NCBI GenBank assembly: GCA_035699465.1
Contig: DASSPT010000016.1
Location: forward strand, 1-49,151
DNA length: 49,151 bases
DNA from: JAICNR01 sp035699465
Lineage (GTDB): Bacteria; Gemmatimonadota; Gemmatimonadetes; JACCXV01; JAHWKZ01
Direction: 5' to 3'
A program made the translations under genes and the position numbers. Position 1 is the stretch's first letter. Every line of letters starts with the position of its first letter. Shown one piece after another: positions 7,559-15,834 of this stretch. The notes beneath the pieces are model-generated. The model did no database searches. It saw only the letters and a list, made by a program, of their open reading frames with translations, and was not told the origin of the DNA.

Positions 7559-8308
7559 ATGACGCGGACGGACAGGGTTGCGCTCGTGACCGGCGCGGGG
7601 TCGGGGATCGGACGCGCGATCGCCCTCGGTCTCGCCGCCGACGGCGCGCGCGTGGTCGTCTCCGACCTCGACGAGGGCGGGGGCGCGGAGACGGTCGCCC
7701 AGATCGAGAAATCCGGCGGCTCGGCGACGTTCGTGCGCGCCGACGTGTCGAAGGCCCAGGAGTGCGAGGCGCTCGTCGGCTCGGCGGTCGAGGAACTCGG
7801 CGCGCTCCACGTCGCCGTCAACAACGCGGGCATCGGTGGGCCGTCGGCCCCGACGGGGGAGTACCCGATCGACGGGTGGGACCGCGTGCTCGCGATCAAC
7901 CTCTCGGGCGTGTTCTACGGAATGCGCTACCAGATCCCGGCCATGCTGGACTCGGGCGGCGGGTCGGTCGTCAACATCGCTTCGATCCTCGGGCAGGTCG
8001 GATTCGCGAACGCACCCGCGTACGTCGCCGCCAAGCACGGCGTGGTGGGTCTCACCCGGAGCGCGGCGATCGAGTACGCCGCCCGCGGGATTCGCGTCAA
8101 CGCCGTGGGCCCCGCGTTCATCAACACGCCGCTGATCGAGAAGGACATGACCCCCGAAGGGCGCGCGGCCCTCGTCTCGAAGCACCCCGTCGGCCGTCTC
8201 GGCGAGCCCGAGGAGGTCGCGGAGCTCGTCGTCTGGCTGAGCTCCGACAAGGCCTCGTTCGTCACCGGGAGCTATTACGCCGTCGACGGCGGCTACCTTG
8301 CGCAGTAG
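7559..8308 (+). CDS. SDR family oxidoreductase (FabG/glucose 1-dehydrogenase-like)
   Basis: A classical short-chain dehydrogenase of 249 aa. It shows a TGAGSGIG cofactor motif at about residues 11-18, NNAG, a catalytic Ser in NIASILGQ, a YVAAK (YxxxK) active site, and a C-terminal VTGSYYAVDGGYLAQ. Asp after the second strand (SDLDEG) favours NAD(H) over NADP(H). The start ATG 7559 has a GGAGGA site at 7543-7548. The substrate is unknown. It forms a probable operon with the DUF981 and DUF456 genes. Confidence 0.88.
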   Translation: MTRTDRVALVTGAGSGIGRAIALGLAADGARVVVSDLDEGGGAETVAQIEKSGGSATFVRADVSKAQECEALVGSAVEELGALHVAVNNAGIGGPSAPTGEYPIDGWDRVLAINLSGVFYGMRYQIPAMLDSGGGSVVNIASILGQVGFANAPAYVAAKHGVVGLTRSAAIEYAARGIRVNAVGPAFINTPLIEKDMTPEGRAALVSKHPVGRLGEPEEVAELVVWLSSDKASFVTGSYYAVDGGYLAQ

Positions 8309-8347
8309 GACGGTCGACGGCGTCGCATCGGCCGGTGGCGGACCGCG

Positions 8348-8863
8348 GTGCCCGTGATCGCCGGCATCGAGGGGCTGCTCGCGCTGGCCGTCGTCGGAAT
8401 GATCGTGGCGCTGGTCGTGATCCCGCTCGGCCTGCCCGGTCTCTGGATCATGATCGGCATCCTGGCGGCGGCGACCTTCGCGGACGAGGTCTCCCCCATC
8501 GTCCTCGTACTGCTCGTCGTCGTCGCGCTCCTCGCCGAGCTCGCCGAGTGGGTGATCGTCGCGCGGACGAGCGCGCGCTGGGGCGGCTCGCGGAAGGCCT
8601 TCTGGGGCGCCATCGCGGGGGGCCTCGTGGGGATCCTGGTCGGGCTGCCGATTCCGCTCCCGATCCTGGGGCCGCTCGCCGCGGGCCTCCTCGGCACCTT
8701 CGCGGGCGCGGCCGCGGTCACCTTGTGGGAGACCCGCGCGCTCCGATCGGCCGGGCGGGTGGGGTGCGGGGCGGTTCTCGGCCGCGCGTTCGCCGCCGCG
8801 ACCAAGACCGCGGCCGGCGTCGTGATCCTCGTGACGGGAGTGGCCGCGCTCATCCTCCGGTAG
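8348..8863 (+). CDS. DUF456 family membrane protein
   Basis: A 171-aa protein with about four to five membrane helices. The glycine-rich core (GLPGLWIMIG, then AELAEWVI, GGSRKAFWGAIAGGLVG and PIPLPILGPLAAGLLG) is the DUF456 signature, a family rich in glycine-zipper-like repeats with no assigned function. The start is GTG 8348. The end overlaps the 3' end of the antiporter gene on the other strand by 14 bp. Confidence 0.83.
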   Translation: MPVIAGIEGLLALAVVGMIVALVVIPLGLPGLWIMIGILAAATFADEVSPIVLVLLVVVALLAELAEWVIVARTSARWGGSRKAFWGAIAGGLVGILVGLPIPLPILGPLAAGLLGTFAGAAAVTLWETRALRSAGRVGCGAVLGRAFAAATKTAAGVVILVTGVAALILR

Positions 8864-10682
8864 CGGCCGCGCGGGGCCACAGGATCAGCGTGCCGAGGAT
8901 GCCCGCGATCAGCGACGCCGCGAAGATCGCCACCTTGGCGGCGGAGAACTCCGCCGCTCCCGGGAATGCCAGGTCGGCGATGAAGAGCGACATGGTGAAC
9001 CCGATCCCGCCCAGCGCGCCGGCTCCCGCCAGCTGGCGCCAGCCATAGCTGTCGGGCTTGGCGCCGATCCCCAGCCGCTCCGTCAGCCACGCCCCGAGGA
9101 TGATCCCGGCCGGCTTCCCCACGACGAGCCCCGCGACGATCGCCAGAACCAGTCGTCCGTGCCCATCGAGGATATTCGGCGACCACTTCAGACCGGCGTT
9201 CGCCAACGCGAAGAGCGGAAGCACGAAGTAGCTCGACCACGGCACGGTCTTCCGCAGGAGCTTGCTCGCCGGCGATTCGATGCGGTCGTGGATCGTGTCC
9301 AGCGCGCGCAGCACGGGCTCGGAAGGGCCGTGCCGCAGCGCGGCCTCGCCGCCGTACGCGCGCTCGGCCTGGATGATCGTCTGTGCCTGAGCCATGAGCG
9401 CATGCAGGTTGGCGGGCGGCCTCGTCGGCGTCACGGCCGCGAGGATCACGCCGGCCAGCGTGGCGTGCAGGCCCGCTTCGTGGAGACAGAACCACAGCAC
9501 GAGCCCGAGAACCGCATACGGCAGATAGCGGTAGACGTGCCATTTGTTCATCGCCACGAGCGCGCCGGTCACGGCGGACGCGGCCGCCAGGTAGGCGAGC
9601 GACAGCTCTCCGGCGTAGAACAGCGCGACGATCGCGATCGCGACCAGGTCGTCGGCGATCACGGCCGCCGTCAGGAACACGCGCAGGTCGACCGGCACGC
9701 GGTCGCCCAGCAGCACCATGATCGCGACGGCGAATGCCGTATCGGTGGCGATCGTCATGCCCCAGCCGTGCTGTAGGGGCCCGCCGTGCATCAGTGACAG
9801 GTAGATGACGGCGGGGGCGACCATGCCTCCCACCGCCGCGGCGAGCGGCAGGATGGCCGCGCGGCGCGTGGCCAGCCTCCCGACCGTGAGCTCGCGCTTG
9901 ATCTCCAGCCCGACGACCAGGAAGAACACGCTGAGGAGCCCGTGGTTGATCCAGTCGACGAGGGGCAGAGAGAACGCGTGCGCACCCAGCCGCAGGCCGA
10001 ACGGCTCCCGCCACAGCGAGGCGAACGCCGGCTCGGCGCTGGAGTTGCTGAGCAGGATCGCGACCAGCGTGCCCAGCAGGAGCAGAAGCCCGGTGGACGG
10101 CGCCCAGCGGGCGAAGTTCATGGAAGCGGTATGGAGCCTGTGACCGAGCGAGCGGAGAAGCGCCTCGGCCAGCGCGCTTTCGTCCCACGCGCCTTCGTAA
10201 CGACGGCCGTTGATGAAGAAGGTCGGGGTGACTCGGGCGCCGCTGTGTAACCCGCTGAGCGCGTCCTCTCGCACTCGCGCGTCCGCCGCCTTTGCGGCGC
10301 TCTCGTCCCGCGCGTCGACTGACGGGACCCCGAGCTCCGCGCCGATCTTCTCCAGCCCGTCTTCGTCGAACCATGGGCCGCGCCGCATCAGCTCGTCGTG
10401 CACCTCCCAGAACCTGCCGCTCGTCCGCGAGGCGTATTCCACCATTTCCGCCGCTCGCGTCGCCACCGCGCGATCGGTCAACGGGAGGTGCCGGTAGACG
10501 TACCGCATCCGTTCTCCGAAGCGGTCGCGCAGGTTGACTATCACCTCGTGGGCCGCGTGGCAGTACTCGCACGCGTAGCTGCCGTACTCCACCAGCGTGA
10601 AGTCGGCGTCCGGAGCGCCGAGCACGTGGTCCCGATCCTCGTCGACGGCGAGCGTGAGGCTGGTGGGGCGGGGCTCGGCCAC
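8850..10682 (-). CDS. nhaA: DsbA/thioredoxin-like domain fused to Na+/H+ antiporter NhaA
   Basis: A 610-aa two-domain protein. Residues about 15-180 form a DsbA-like thioredoxin fold with a Cys38-Glu-Tyr-Cys41 redox motif and a later VTPTFFINGRRYEG segment with the cis-proline. Residues about 185-605 are NhaA: an SVFFLVVGLEIKREL segment, the TDTAFAV ion-site Asp near residue 314, the paired ADDLVAIAI aspartates near 343-344, and GKPAGI later. NhaA exchanges sodium for protons across the inner membrane in pH and salt homeostasis. Such thioredoxin-NhaA fusions are known in other bacteria; a redox or chaperone role for the front domain is inferred. No signal peptide precedes the thioredoxin part, so it should face the cytoplasm if NhaA topology holds. 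Confidence 0.92.
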   Translation of the reverse strand: MAEPRPTSLTLAVDEDRDHVLGAPDADFTLVEYGSYACEYCHAAHEVIVNLRDRFGERMRYVYRHLPLTDRAVATRAAEMVEYASRTSGRFWEVHDELMRRGPWFDEDGLEKIGAELGVPSVDARDESAAKAADARVREDALSGLHSGARVTPTFFINGRRYEGAWDESALAEALLRSLGHRLHTASMNFARWAPSTGLLLLLGTLVAILLSNSSAEPAFASLWREPFGLRLGAHAFSLPLVDWINHGLLSVFFLVVGLEIKRELTVGRLATRRAAILPLAAAVGGMVAPAVIYLSLMHGGPLQHGWGMTIATDTAFAVAIMVLLGDRVPVDLRVFLTAAVIADDLVAIAIVALFYAGELSLAYLAAASAVTGALVAMNKWHVYRYLPYAVLGLVLWFCLHEAGLHATLAGVILAAVTPTRPPANLHALMAQAQTIIQAERAYGGEAALRHGPSEPVLRALDTIHDRIESPASKLLRKTVPWSSYFVLPLFALANAGLKWSPNILDGHGRLVLAIVAGLVVGKPAGIILGAWLTERLGIGAKPDSYGWRQLAGAGALGGIGFTMSLFIADLAFPGAAEFSAAKVAIFAASLIAGILGTLILWPRAAATGG

Positions 10683-11258
10683 CTAGCGCGGGGCGGGGTG
10701 CGTGGTCGGTCGGGATCTCGCGCGGTGGCGGCGCACGAACGTGAAGGTGGCGAGCGCGAGCGCCAATCCCGCCGACCCCAACGCGAGGGCGAGCGCGCCC
10801 CCGATCGTGAGGGCGAGCACCCGGCCGAAGCCGTGCGCGACTCCGAGCACGACCGGAGGCCCCTCTCCCTCCGGGTACTCCCCCGTCAGCACGTACGTCC
10901 CCGGCCGATCGATCGCGAACCCCAGCACCGAGCGGCCCTCCCTTCCGCCGAACTCGTACGAGGTCGTGGCCCCGGGCGCCCGCACCTCGACCGGCACGCC
11001 GTCCGGGCCCGTGATCGACACCGCGAGTCCCGACACCTCGTTCGAGGCGTAGTACCGACCGTCCACCGTGGCGCCCGTCTCGTGGTAGATCGTCCAGGCC
11101 CCGGGCTCCTCCAGCTCGAGCCGGGCCGTCCCGGGCACAACGACCTGCCGGATCCCCTCTCCCAGATCCCGGAGTCGGAGGAAAAGGAACGCGCCGGCCG
11201 CGGCGAGACCCAGCACGAGCAGGAGGGCGGCCGCGACGTACCCCTTGCGGCCGGGCAC
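10683..11258 (-). CDS. Membrane protein with extracytoplasmic beta-domain, unknown function
   Basis: A 191-aa protein with a hydrophobic helix near the N-terminus (AAALLLVLGLAAAGAFLFL) and one to two helices near the C-terminus, followed by a basic tail. The region between is beta-rich (GAWTIYHETGATVDG, GVPVEVRAP, YVLTGEYPEGEG) and should lie in the periplasm. I do not recognise the family. GTG 11258 is chosen as start: it sits one base after the upstream gene's TGA (11260), implying coupling, and removes a basic N-terminal stretch encoded antisense to that gene. It abuts the antiporter start, so three minus-strand genes may be cotranscribed. Confidence 0.62.
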   Translation of the reverse strand: MPGRKGYVAAALLLVLGLAAAGAFLFLRLRDLGEGIRQVVVPGTARLELEEPGAWTIYHETGATVDGRYYASNEVSGLAVSITGPDGVPVEVRAPGATTSYEFGGREGRSVLGFAIDRPGTYVLTGEYPEGEGPPVVLGVAHGFGRVLALTIGGALALALGSAGLALALATFTFVRRHRARSRPTTHPAPR

Positions 11259-11259
11259 G

Positions 11260-11778
11260 TCAGTCGTCGTCGTCTTCAGCGGGCGGTGGGGCGGCCGGAG
11301 CCGCGGGCGCGGCGCAATCCGGGACCGCGAGCGGCGTGCCGGCTTCGAGCTCCTCGGTGAAGCCACCCGAGCAGTCGTGGTCGCGAAGCGTGTAGGCCTC
11401 CTGGGCGCCGGCCGGACGGACGACGAGCGCCCAGGGCTGTCCGCCGGTCAGGAAACGCAGGACCTGGGCGCGTTCGGCGCCGCGGTGGACCTCGATCGCG
11501 GTCTCGTCGCCGGGCACGCCCGGCAGCATGTCGCGGTACAGGATCGCCACCTTGACGTACCCCTCGAGCGAGGGGGCGACGTGGGGGACGTCGGCGGCGG
11601 GGGCGGTCGTGTCGGGGGCTATCGCGGCGGTCGTGTCGGCGGCCAGGGTGTCGGCGGCGGCCGCGGTGTCCGCGGTGACGGTGTCCGCCGGGGCGGCGGT
11701 CGTGTCCTGCTGCCCGGCGGCGGGCGCGGCGAGGGCCGCGCTCGCGAGGACGGCCGCGACGGCGATCAAGGCGCGCAT
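11260..11778 (-). CDS. Exported low-complexity protein, unknown function
   Basis: A 172-aa protein with a signal peptide (MRALIAVAAVLASAALAAPAAGQ). It is followed by a Thr/Asp/Ala-rich spacer built from variants of DTxAADT over about residues 24-65, then a compact domain (YVKVAILYRDMLPGVPGDETA, then WALVVRPAGAQEAYTLRDHDC). The tail is Ala/Pro-rich and ends in four Asp. Two Cys in the final third could form a disulfide. Start ATG 11778 gives a standard signal peptide. The family is not recognised; the spacer suggests a surface or periplasm-spanning protein. Confidence 0.65.
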   Translation of the reverse strand: MRALIAVAAVLASAALAAPAAGQQDTTAAPADTVTADTAAAADTLAADTTAAIAPDTTAPAADVPHVAPSLEGYVKVAILYRDMLPGVPGDETAIEVHRGAERAQVLRFLTGGQPWALVVRPAGAQEAYTLRDHDCSGGFTEELEAGTPLAVPDCAAPAAPAAPPPAEDDDD

Positions 11779-11842
11779 GGTCTCATGCTCCGCGCCGGAG
11801 CGCGGATTGTCAAGCGCCCTCCCGGCCCCGATCTTCCCGGCG

Positions 11843-12493
11843 ATGCGCTTCGACGCGATCCTCTTCGACCTCGACGGCACGCTCGCCGACACGCTCGACG
11901 ACATCGCGGCTTCCATGAACTGGGCGCTCGAGCGGCACGCGCTCGACCCGCACCCGCCCGACGCGTACCGCGGGCTCGTGGGCGAGGGCGTCGGCCGGCT
12001 GGTCGAGCGGGCGATCCCCACCGGCCGGCAGGACCTCCACGCCGCCGTCCTCGAGGACCTGCGGGCCCACTACACCGAGCACATGCTGGACAGGAGCGCG
12101 CCCTATCCGGGAATCCCCGAGCTCCTCGACGAGATCGTGGCGCGCGGCCTGCCGATGGCGATCCTCAGCAACAAGCCGGAGCCCGCCACGCGCTGGATGG
12201 TCGACCGCCTGTTCTCGGCGTGGCCGTTCGCGCACGTCGAGGGGGAGCGGCCGGGCATTCCGCACAAGCCCGACCCGCGGCCGGCGGCGGAGATCGCCCG
12301 CCGGCTCGGGGTCGATCCCGCGCGCGTGCTGTACCTCGGCGACACGCGGACGGACATGGAGACCGCCGTGGCCGCCGGCATGTTCGGCGTGGGCGCCTTG
12401 TGGGGCTTCCGCGACGAGGCGGAGCTCCGCGCGCACGGGGCGTCGGAGGTCGTGGAGCACCCGCGCGACGTCATCCCGCTGATCGAGGGATGA
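11843..12493 (+). CDS. gph: HAD-family phosphoglycolate phosphatase
   Basis: A 216-aa HAD hydrolase of the Gph/PGP subfamily. It has motif I FDLDGTLADT with nucleophile Asp9 and Asp11, a helical cap with GLVGEGVGRLVERA, motif II ILSNKPE, motif III Lys in HKPDPRPAAE, and motif IV GDTRTDMETAVAAG. It removes phosphate from 2-phosphoglycolate or related small phosphates. The start ATG 11843 follows directly from alignment of motif I to the family N-terminus. It is divergent from the exported low-complexity gene with 64 bp between. Confidence 0.87.
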   Translation: MRFDAILFDLDGTLADTLDDIAASMNWALERHALDPHPPDAYRGLVGEGVGRLVERAIPTGRQDLHAAVLEDLRAHYTEHMLDRSAPYPGIPELLDEIVARGLPMAILSNKPEPATRWMVDRLFSAWPFAHVEGERPGIPHKPDPRPAAEIARRLGVDPARVLYLGDTRTDMETAVAAGMFGVGALWGFRDEAELRAHGASEVVEHPRDVIPLIEG

Positions 12494-12580
12494 GGGCGGT
12501 GCGATGAGCGAGAGAGGCAGGCCGGTCGTCCATTGAGTATGCCGCTTCGCTTCCGAACTCCCCCAGCCGGAGGTTCCCGC

Positions 12581-14575
12581 ATGCGCCGGTTTCCGACATT
12601 CGTCGTCCTCCTGACCGCGGCGTGCGCCTCGCGCGGCGCCTCCGGGCCTCCCGTCGAGACGCCCGCGGCGGCCACCGCGGCTCCGGCCCACGAGCGGCCG
12701 ATCCCCTATCCCGTCGACGTCCCGGCGTCGTACCTGAGCGCCGTCGAGCGCGGCACGCGGACCGCCGACGGCGCTCCCGGACCGCGCTACTGGCAGCAGT
12801 GGGCCGAGTACGACGTCGATGTGCGGCTCGACACCGAGCGGAGACGGCTCGACGGCTCGACCACGATCGCGTATCGGAACAATTCCCCGGACACGCTCGA
12901 CGTCCTCGTGGTCCAGCTGATCCAGAACCTCCACGCGCCCGGCGCGGCGCGGAGCGGGGAGGAGGAGGTCACGAGCGGCCTCGAGCTCGAGCGGGTGGTC
13001 GTCGGCGGCGCGGAGATCCACTCGCTCGAGGGCGACGACGAGGGGGCGGGGTACCAGGTGAGCTCGACGCGGCTGTTCATCCGGCCGCCGAGCCCCGTGC
13101 CTCCGGGCGGCTCGATCGAGCTCGCCTTCGACTTCGGCTTCGACGTCCCGCAGCAGGGCGCTTCCGGCCGCATGGGGTACAGCGGCGACGAGCTCTTCTA
13201 CCTGGCCTACTTCTATCCGCAGATGGCGGTCTACGACGACGTCGAGGGCTGGGACACCGACCGCTTCACCGGGCAGGCCGAGTTCTACGCGGACTTCGGC
13301 CGCTACGACGTGACGATCGACACGCCGGCGGGATGGCTGGTGGAGGGGACGGGAGCGCTCGCCAATCCGGGCGAGACGCTGGCGGCCGACGTGTTGGCGC
13401 GCCTCGAGGCCGCCGCGGCGTCCGATTCGGTCCAGCGGGTGCTCTCCAGCCGCGACTTCGACGGGCGGGTCACCACTCCCGGGCGCGGCGGCCGTCTGGC
13501 ATGGCATTTCGTCGCCGACTCGGTCCACGACGTGGCGTACAGCGTGACCCGCCACACCAACTGGGACGTGACGCGTACGCCGGTCGGCGACCGGAACGGC
13601 GACGGCGCGGTCGACCACGCGCGGATCGGCGCGATCTGGCGCGACTCGGCCCCGCGCTGGGCGCACACCGCACGCTATGCCGCCCACTCGATCGCCCATC
13701 ACTCGACGTTCACCGGGCTGTCCTACCCCTGGCCGCACATGACCGCGGTCGAGGGCGGCGGGATCATCGGCGGCGGGATGGAGTTCCCGATGATGACCTT
13801 GATCGGCGACTACAACGAGCGCGGCGACACCGCTCTCTACGCGGTCACGACGCACGAGCTCGCGCACATGTGGGTGCCGATGATCCTCGCCAACAACGAG
13901 CGACGGTACGCGTGGATGGACGAGGGGACGACCACGTTCAACGAGAACCAGGCCAAGAAGGACTTCTATCGCGGGATCGACTGGGACCTCTTCGAGCAGG
14001 AGTCGTACGTCGACGTCGCGCTGGCCGAGCTCGAAGGGTCGCTCATGACGTATTCGGACTACCACGTCCCGGGGCCCGCGTACGGGATCGCGTCCTACGA
14101 CAAGCCGGGCACCATCCTGGCGGCGCTCCGAGCCATGCTCGGCGAGGACGTGTTCATGCGCGCCTACCACGAATACTTCGACCGCTGGGCGTTCAAGCAT
14201 CCCTACCCGTGGGACTTCTTCCGCACGTTCGAGGACGTGAGCGGCCGCGACCTCGACTGGTTCTGGCGTTCCTGGTATTACGAGACATGGACCCTCGACC
14301 AGGCGATCGGCGGAGTCCGGGTGGACGGCGACCGCTCGACGGTGTTCATCGAGGACCGGGGCCGGGTGCCGATGCCCGTTCCGCTGTCGATCCGGTGCCG
14401 GAACGGCGAGACGGTCGAGCGGACGGTGCCGGTGGATCCCTGGTTGGCGGGCCGCCGTCAGACGTCGGTCGAGATAGAGTGCGGGGTCGAGAGCGCCACC
14501 ATCGACCCGGCGCGCGACTACCCCGACGTGGACCGCTCGAACAACACCTGGGAGGAAGGCGCCCCGGTCTCGTGA
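12581..14575 (+). CDS. M1-family metallopeptidase lipoprotein
   Basis: A 664-aa secreted zinc aminopeptidase-like protein. The N-terminal MRRFPTFVVLLTAAC is a lipoprotein signal with Cys at the lipobox. The catalytic core has His425-Glu-Leu-Ala-His429 and Glu448 in WMDEGTTTFNE, i.e. HEXXH-x18-E, which coordinates zinc. A GGGMEFPMM segment upstream corresponds to the GAMEN substrate-binding motif of M1 peptidases (here GGMEF). ATG 12581 is preferred because GGAGG lies 7 nt upstream and the signal starts there; ATG 12539 is in frame. Probable role: peptide cleavage in the periplasm or at the outer membrane. Its stop overlaps the next gene's GTG. Confidence 0.9.
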   Translation: MRRFPTFVVLLTAACASRGASGPPVETPAAATAAPAHERPIPYPVDVPASYLSAVERGTRTADGAPGPRYWQQWAEYDVDVRLDTERRRLDGSTTIAYRNNSPDTLDVLVVQLIQNLHAPGAARSGEEEVTSGLELERVVVGGAEIHSLEGDDEGAGYQVSSTRLFIRPPSPVPPGGSIELAFDFGFDVPQQGASGRMGYSGDELFYLAYFYPQMAVYDDVEGWDTDRFTGQAEFYADFGRYDVTIDTPAGWLVEGTGALANPGETLAADVLARLEAAAASDSVQRVLSSRDFDGRVTTPGRGGRLAWHFVADSVHDVAYSVTRHTNWDVTRTPVGDRNGDGAVDHARIGAIWRDSAPRWAHTARYAAHSIAHHSTFTGLSYPWPHMTAVEGGGIIGGGMEFPMMTLIGDYNERGDTALYAVTTHELAHMWVPMILANNERRYAWMDEGTTTFNENQAKKDFYRGIDWDLFEQESYVDVALAELEGSLMTYSDYHVPGPAYGIASYDKPGTILAALRAMLGEDVFMRAYHEYFDRWAFKHPYPWDFFRTFEDVSGRDLDWFWRSWYYETWTLDQAIGGVRVDGDRSTVFIEDRGRVPMPVPLSIRCRNGETVERTVPVDPWLAGRRQTSVEIECGVESATIDPARDYPDVDRSNNTWEEGAPVS

Positions 14576-15372
14576 GCCCGGCGGGGCGCCGGCCGGTGGC
14601 CCTCGTCACCGGAGCCTCTAGCGGCATCGGGCTCGAGCTGGCGCGGGTGGCGGCGTCCCGCGGGCACGACCTCGTTCTCGTGGCGCGCGGCGAGAGCGCG
14701 CTCCGCGCGCTGGCCGGGGAGCTGGCGCGCGACCACGGCGCGGCCGCGCACGTCGTCGTCGCCGACCTCGCGCTCTCCGACGGCCCCGATCGCGTGGTCG
14801 AGGCGGTCGAGGCGCTCGGCCTGGAGGTCGACGTCCTCGTCAACAACGCCGGCTTCGGCCTGTACGGAGACTTCCTCGACACCGACCTGGCGATCGAGCG
14901 CGACATGATCGCCGTCAACGTCACGGCGCCGACCGCGCTCGCCAACCGGTTCGCGATCCCGATGGCACGACGCGGGCGCGGCCGGATCCTCAACGTCGCC
15001 TCGACCGCCGCCTTTCAGCCCGGCCCGCGGATGGCGGTCTACTACGCCAGCAAGGCGTACGTGCTGTCGCTCTCGCTGGCCTTGTCCGTCGAGCTCGCCG
15101 GGACGGGGGTCACCGTGACCTGCCTCGCGCCCGGTCCCGTGCGAACGCCTTTCCGGGAGCGCGCGCAGGTGTCCGCCTCGCGGCTCTTCAGCGGCGAGAG
15201 GGGCCGGCAGGCGGAGGAGGTGGCGCGGGCCGGCTGGAACGCGCTGGAGCGCGGACGGAGGCTGGCGATCCCGGGCATGCTGAACCGCGTGGGAGCGACG
15301 GCCGCGCAGGTGCTGCCCTCGGGCCTCGCCGCCCGCGTCGTCGCGGTCCTGCAGCCGACCGAGCGCAAATGA
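14572..15372 (+). CDS. SDR family oxidoreductase (DltE/YqjQ-like)
   Basis: A 266-aa short-chain dehydrogenase starting at GTG 14572, which overlaps the peptidase stop (GTGA). It has TGASSGIG, then VARGE, which favours NADPH, NNAGFGLYG, a NVASTAAFQPGP serine segment, the YYASKAY active site (YxxxK) and APGPVRTPF. The GFGLYGxF sequence is typical of a group often annotated as YqjQ or DltE-like oxidoreductases with unknown lipid or ketone substrates. A perfect hairpin follows directly after the stop. Confidence 0.85.
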   Translation: MSPAGRRPVALVTGASSGIGLELARVAASRGHDLVLVARGESALRALAGELARDHGAAAHVVVADLALSDGPDRVVEAVEALGLEVDVLVNNAGFGLYGDFLDTDLAIERDMIAVNVTAPTALANRFAIPMARRGRGRILNVASTAAFQPGPRMAVYYASKAYVLSLSLALSVELAGTGVTVTCLAPGPVRTPFRERAQVSASRLFSGERGRQAEEVARAGWNALERGRRLAIPGMLNRVGATAAQVLPSGLAARVVAVLQPTERK

Positions 15373-15373
15373 A

Positions 15374-15401
15374 GAGGCCCGCGGCGATCGCCGCGGGCCT
15401 C
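15374..15401. terminator. 12-bp perfect GC-rich hairpin between converging genes
   Basis: GAGGCCCGCGGC (15374-15385), GATC loop, GCCGCGGGCCTC (15390-15401). It lies 1 bp after the SDR stop and 28 bp before the converging SWIB stop, so it could end transcription from either side. There is no U-tract on the plus strand. Confidence 0.65.
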
Positions 15402-15429
15402 TCGCGTTACCTGAAGAGTCTCGGGAACC

Positions 15430-15711
15430 CTAGCGGGTCTCCTTCAGGTGTCCGTTCACGAGCTTGGTCATCTCGAACATGCTGACCTGACGCTTGCCGT
15501 TGAACACCGACTTCAGTTTCTCGTCGGCGTTGATCATGCGCTTGTTCTTCGAGTCCTGCAGGTTGTTCTTCTTGATGTAGTCCCAGATCTTCTTCGTCAC
15601 CTCGGTCCGGGGCATCGGTCTGTCACCCACCACCGCGGAGAGCTGGGCGTCCGGCTGCATCGGCTTCATGAACGCGGGGTTCGGCTTCCGCTTCTTTTTC
15701 TGCTGCGCCAT
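15430..15711 (-). CDS. SWIB/MDM2 domain protein
   Basis: A 93-aa basic protein. After a Lys-rich start (MAQQKKKRKPNPAF) comes a complete SWIB domain: LSAVVGDRPMPRTEVTKKIWDYI, NNLQDSKNKRMINADEKL and FEMTKLVNGHL. SWIB domains occur in eukaryotic SWI/SNF subunits and, as stand-alone small proteins, in chlamydiae and several other bacterial phyla, where a DNA-associated role is suspected. ATG 15711 has a GGGGAGA site upstream. The UbiB-like gene lies upstream on the same strand with 123 bp between, so a separate promoter is likely. Confidence 0.92.
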   Translation of the reverse strand: MAQQKKKRKPNPAFMKPMQPDAQLSAVVGDRPMPRTEVTKKIWDYIKKNNLQDSKNKRMINADEKLKSVFNGKRQVSMFEMTKLVNGHLKETR

Positions 15712-15834
15712 CGTGCTTCTCCCCAGAAGGCGTTTTCGGGTTCGTAACGGTCGTCGATGCTGTCGTCGGTGCGGGAGCGGGCTACCCGTCAGCGGTAAAA
15801 GACCCGCCTCCATGATAACCCAACCGGGGCGCTA

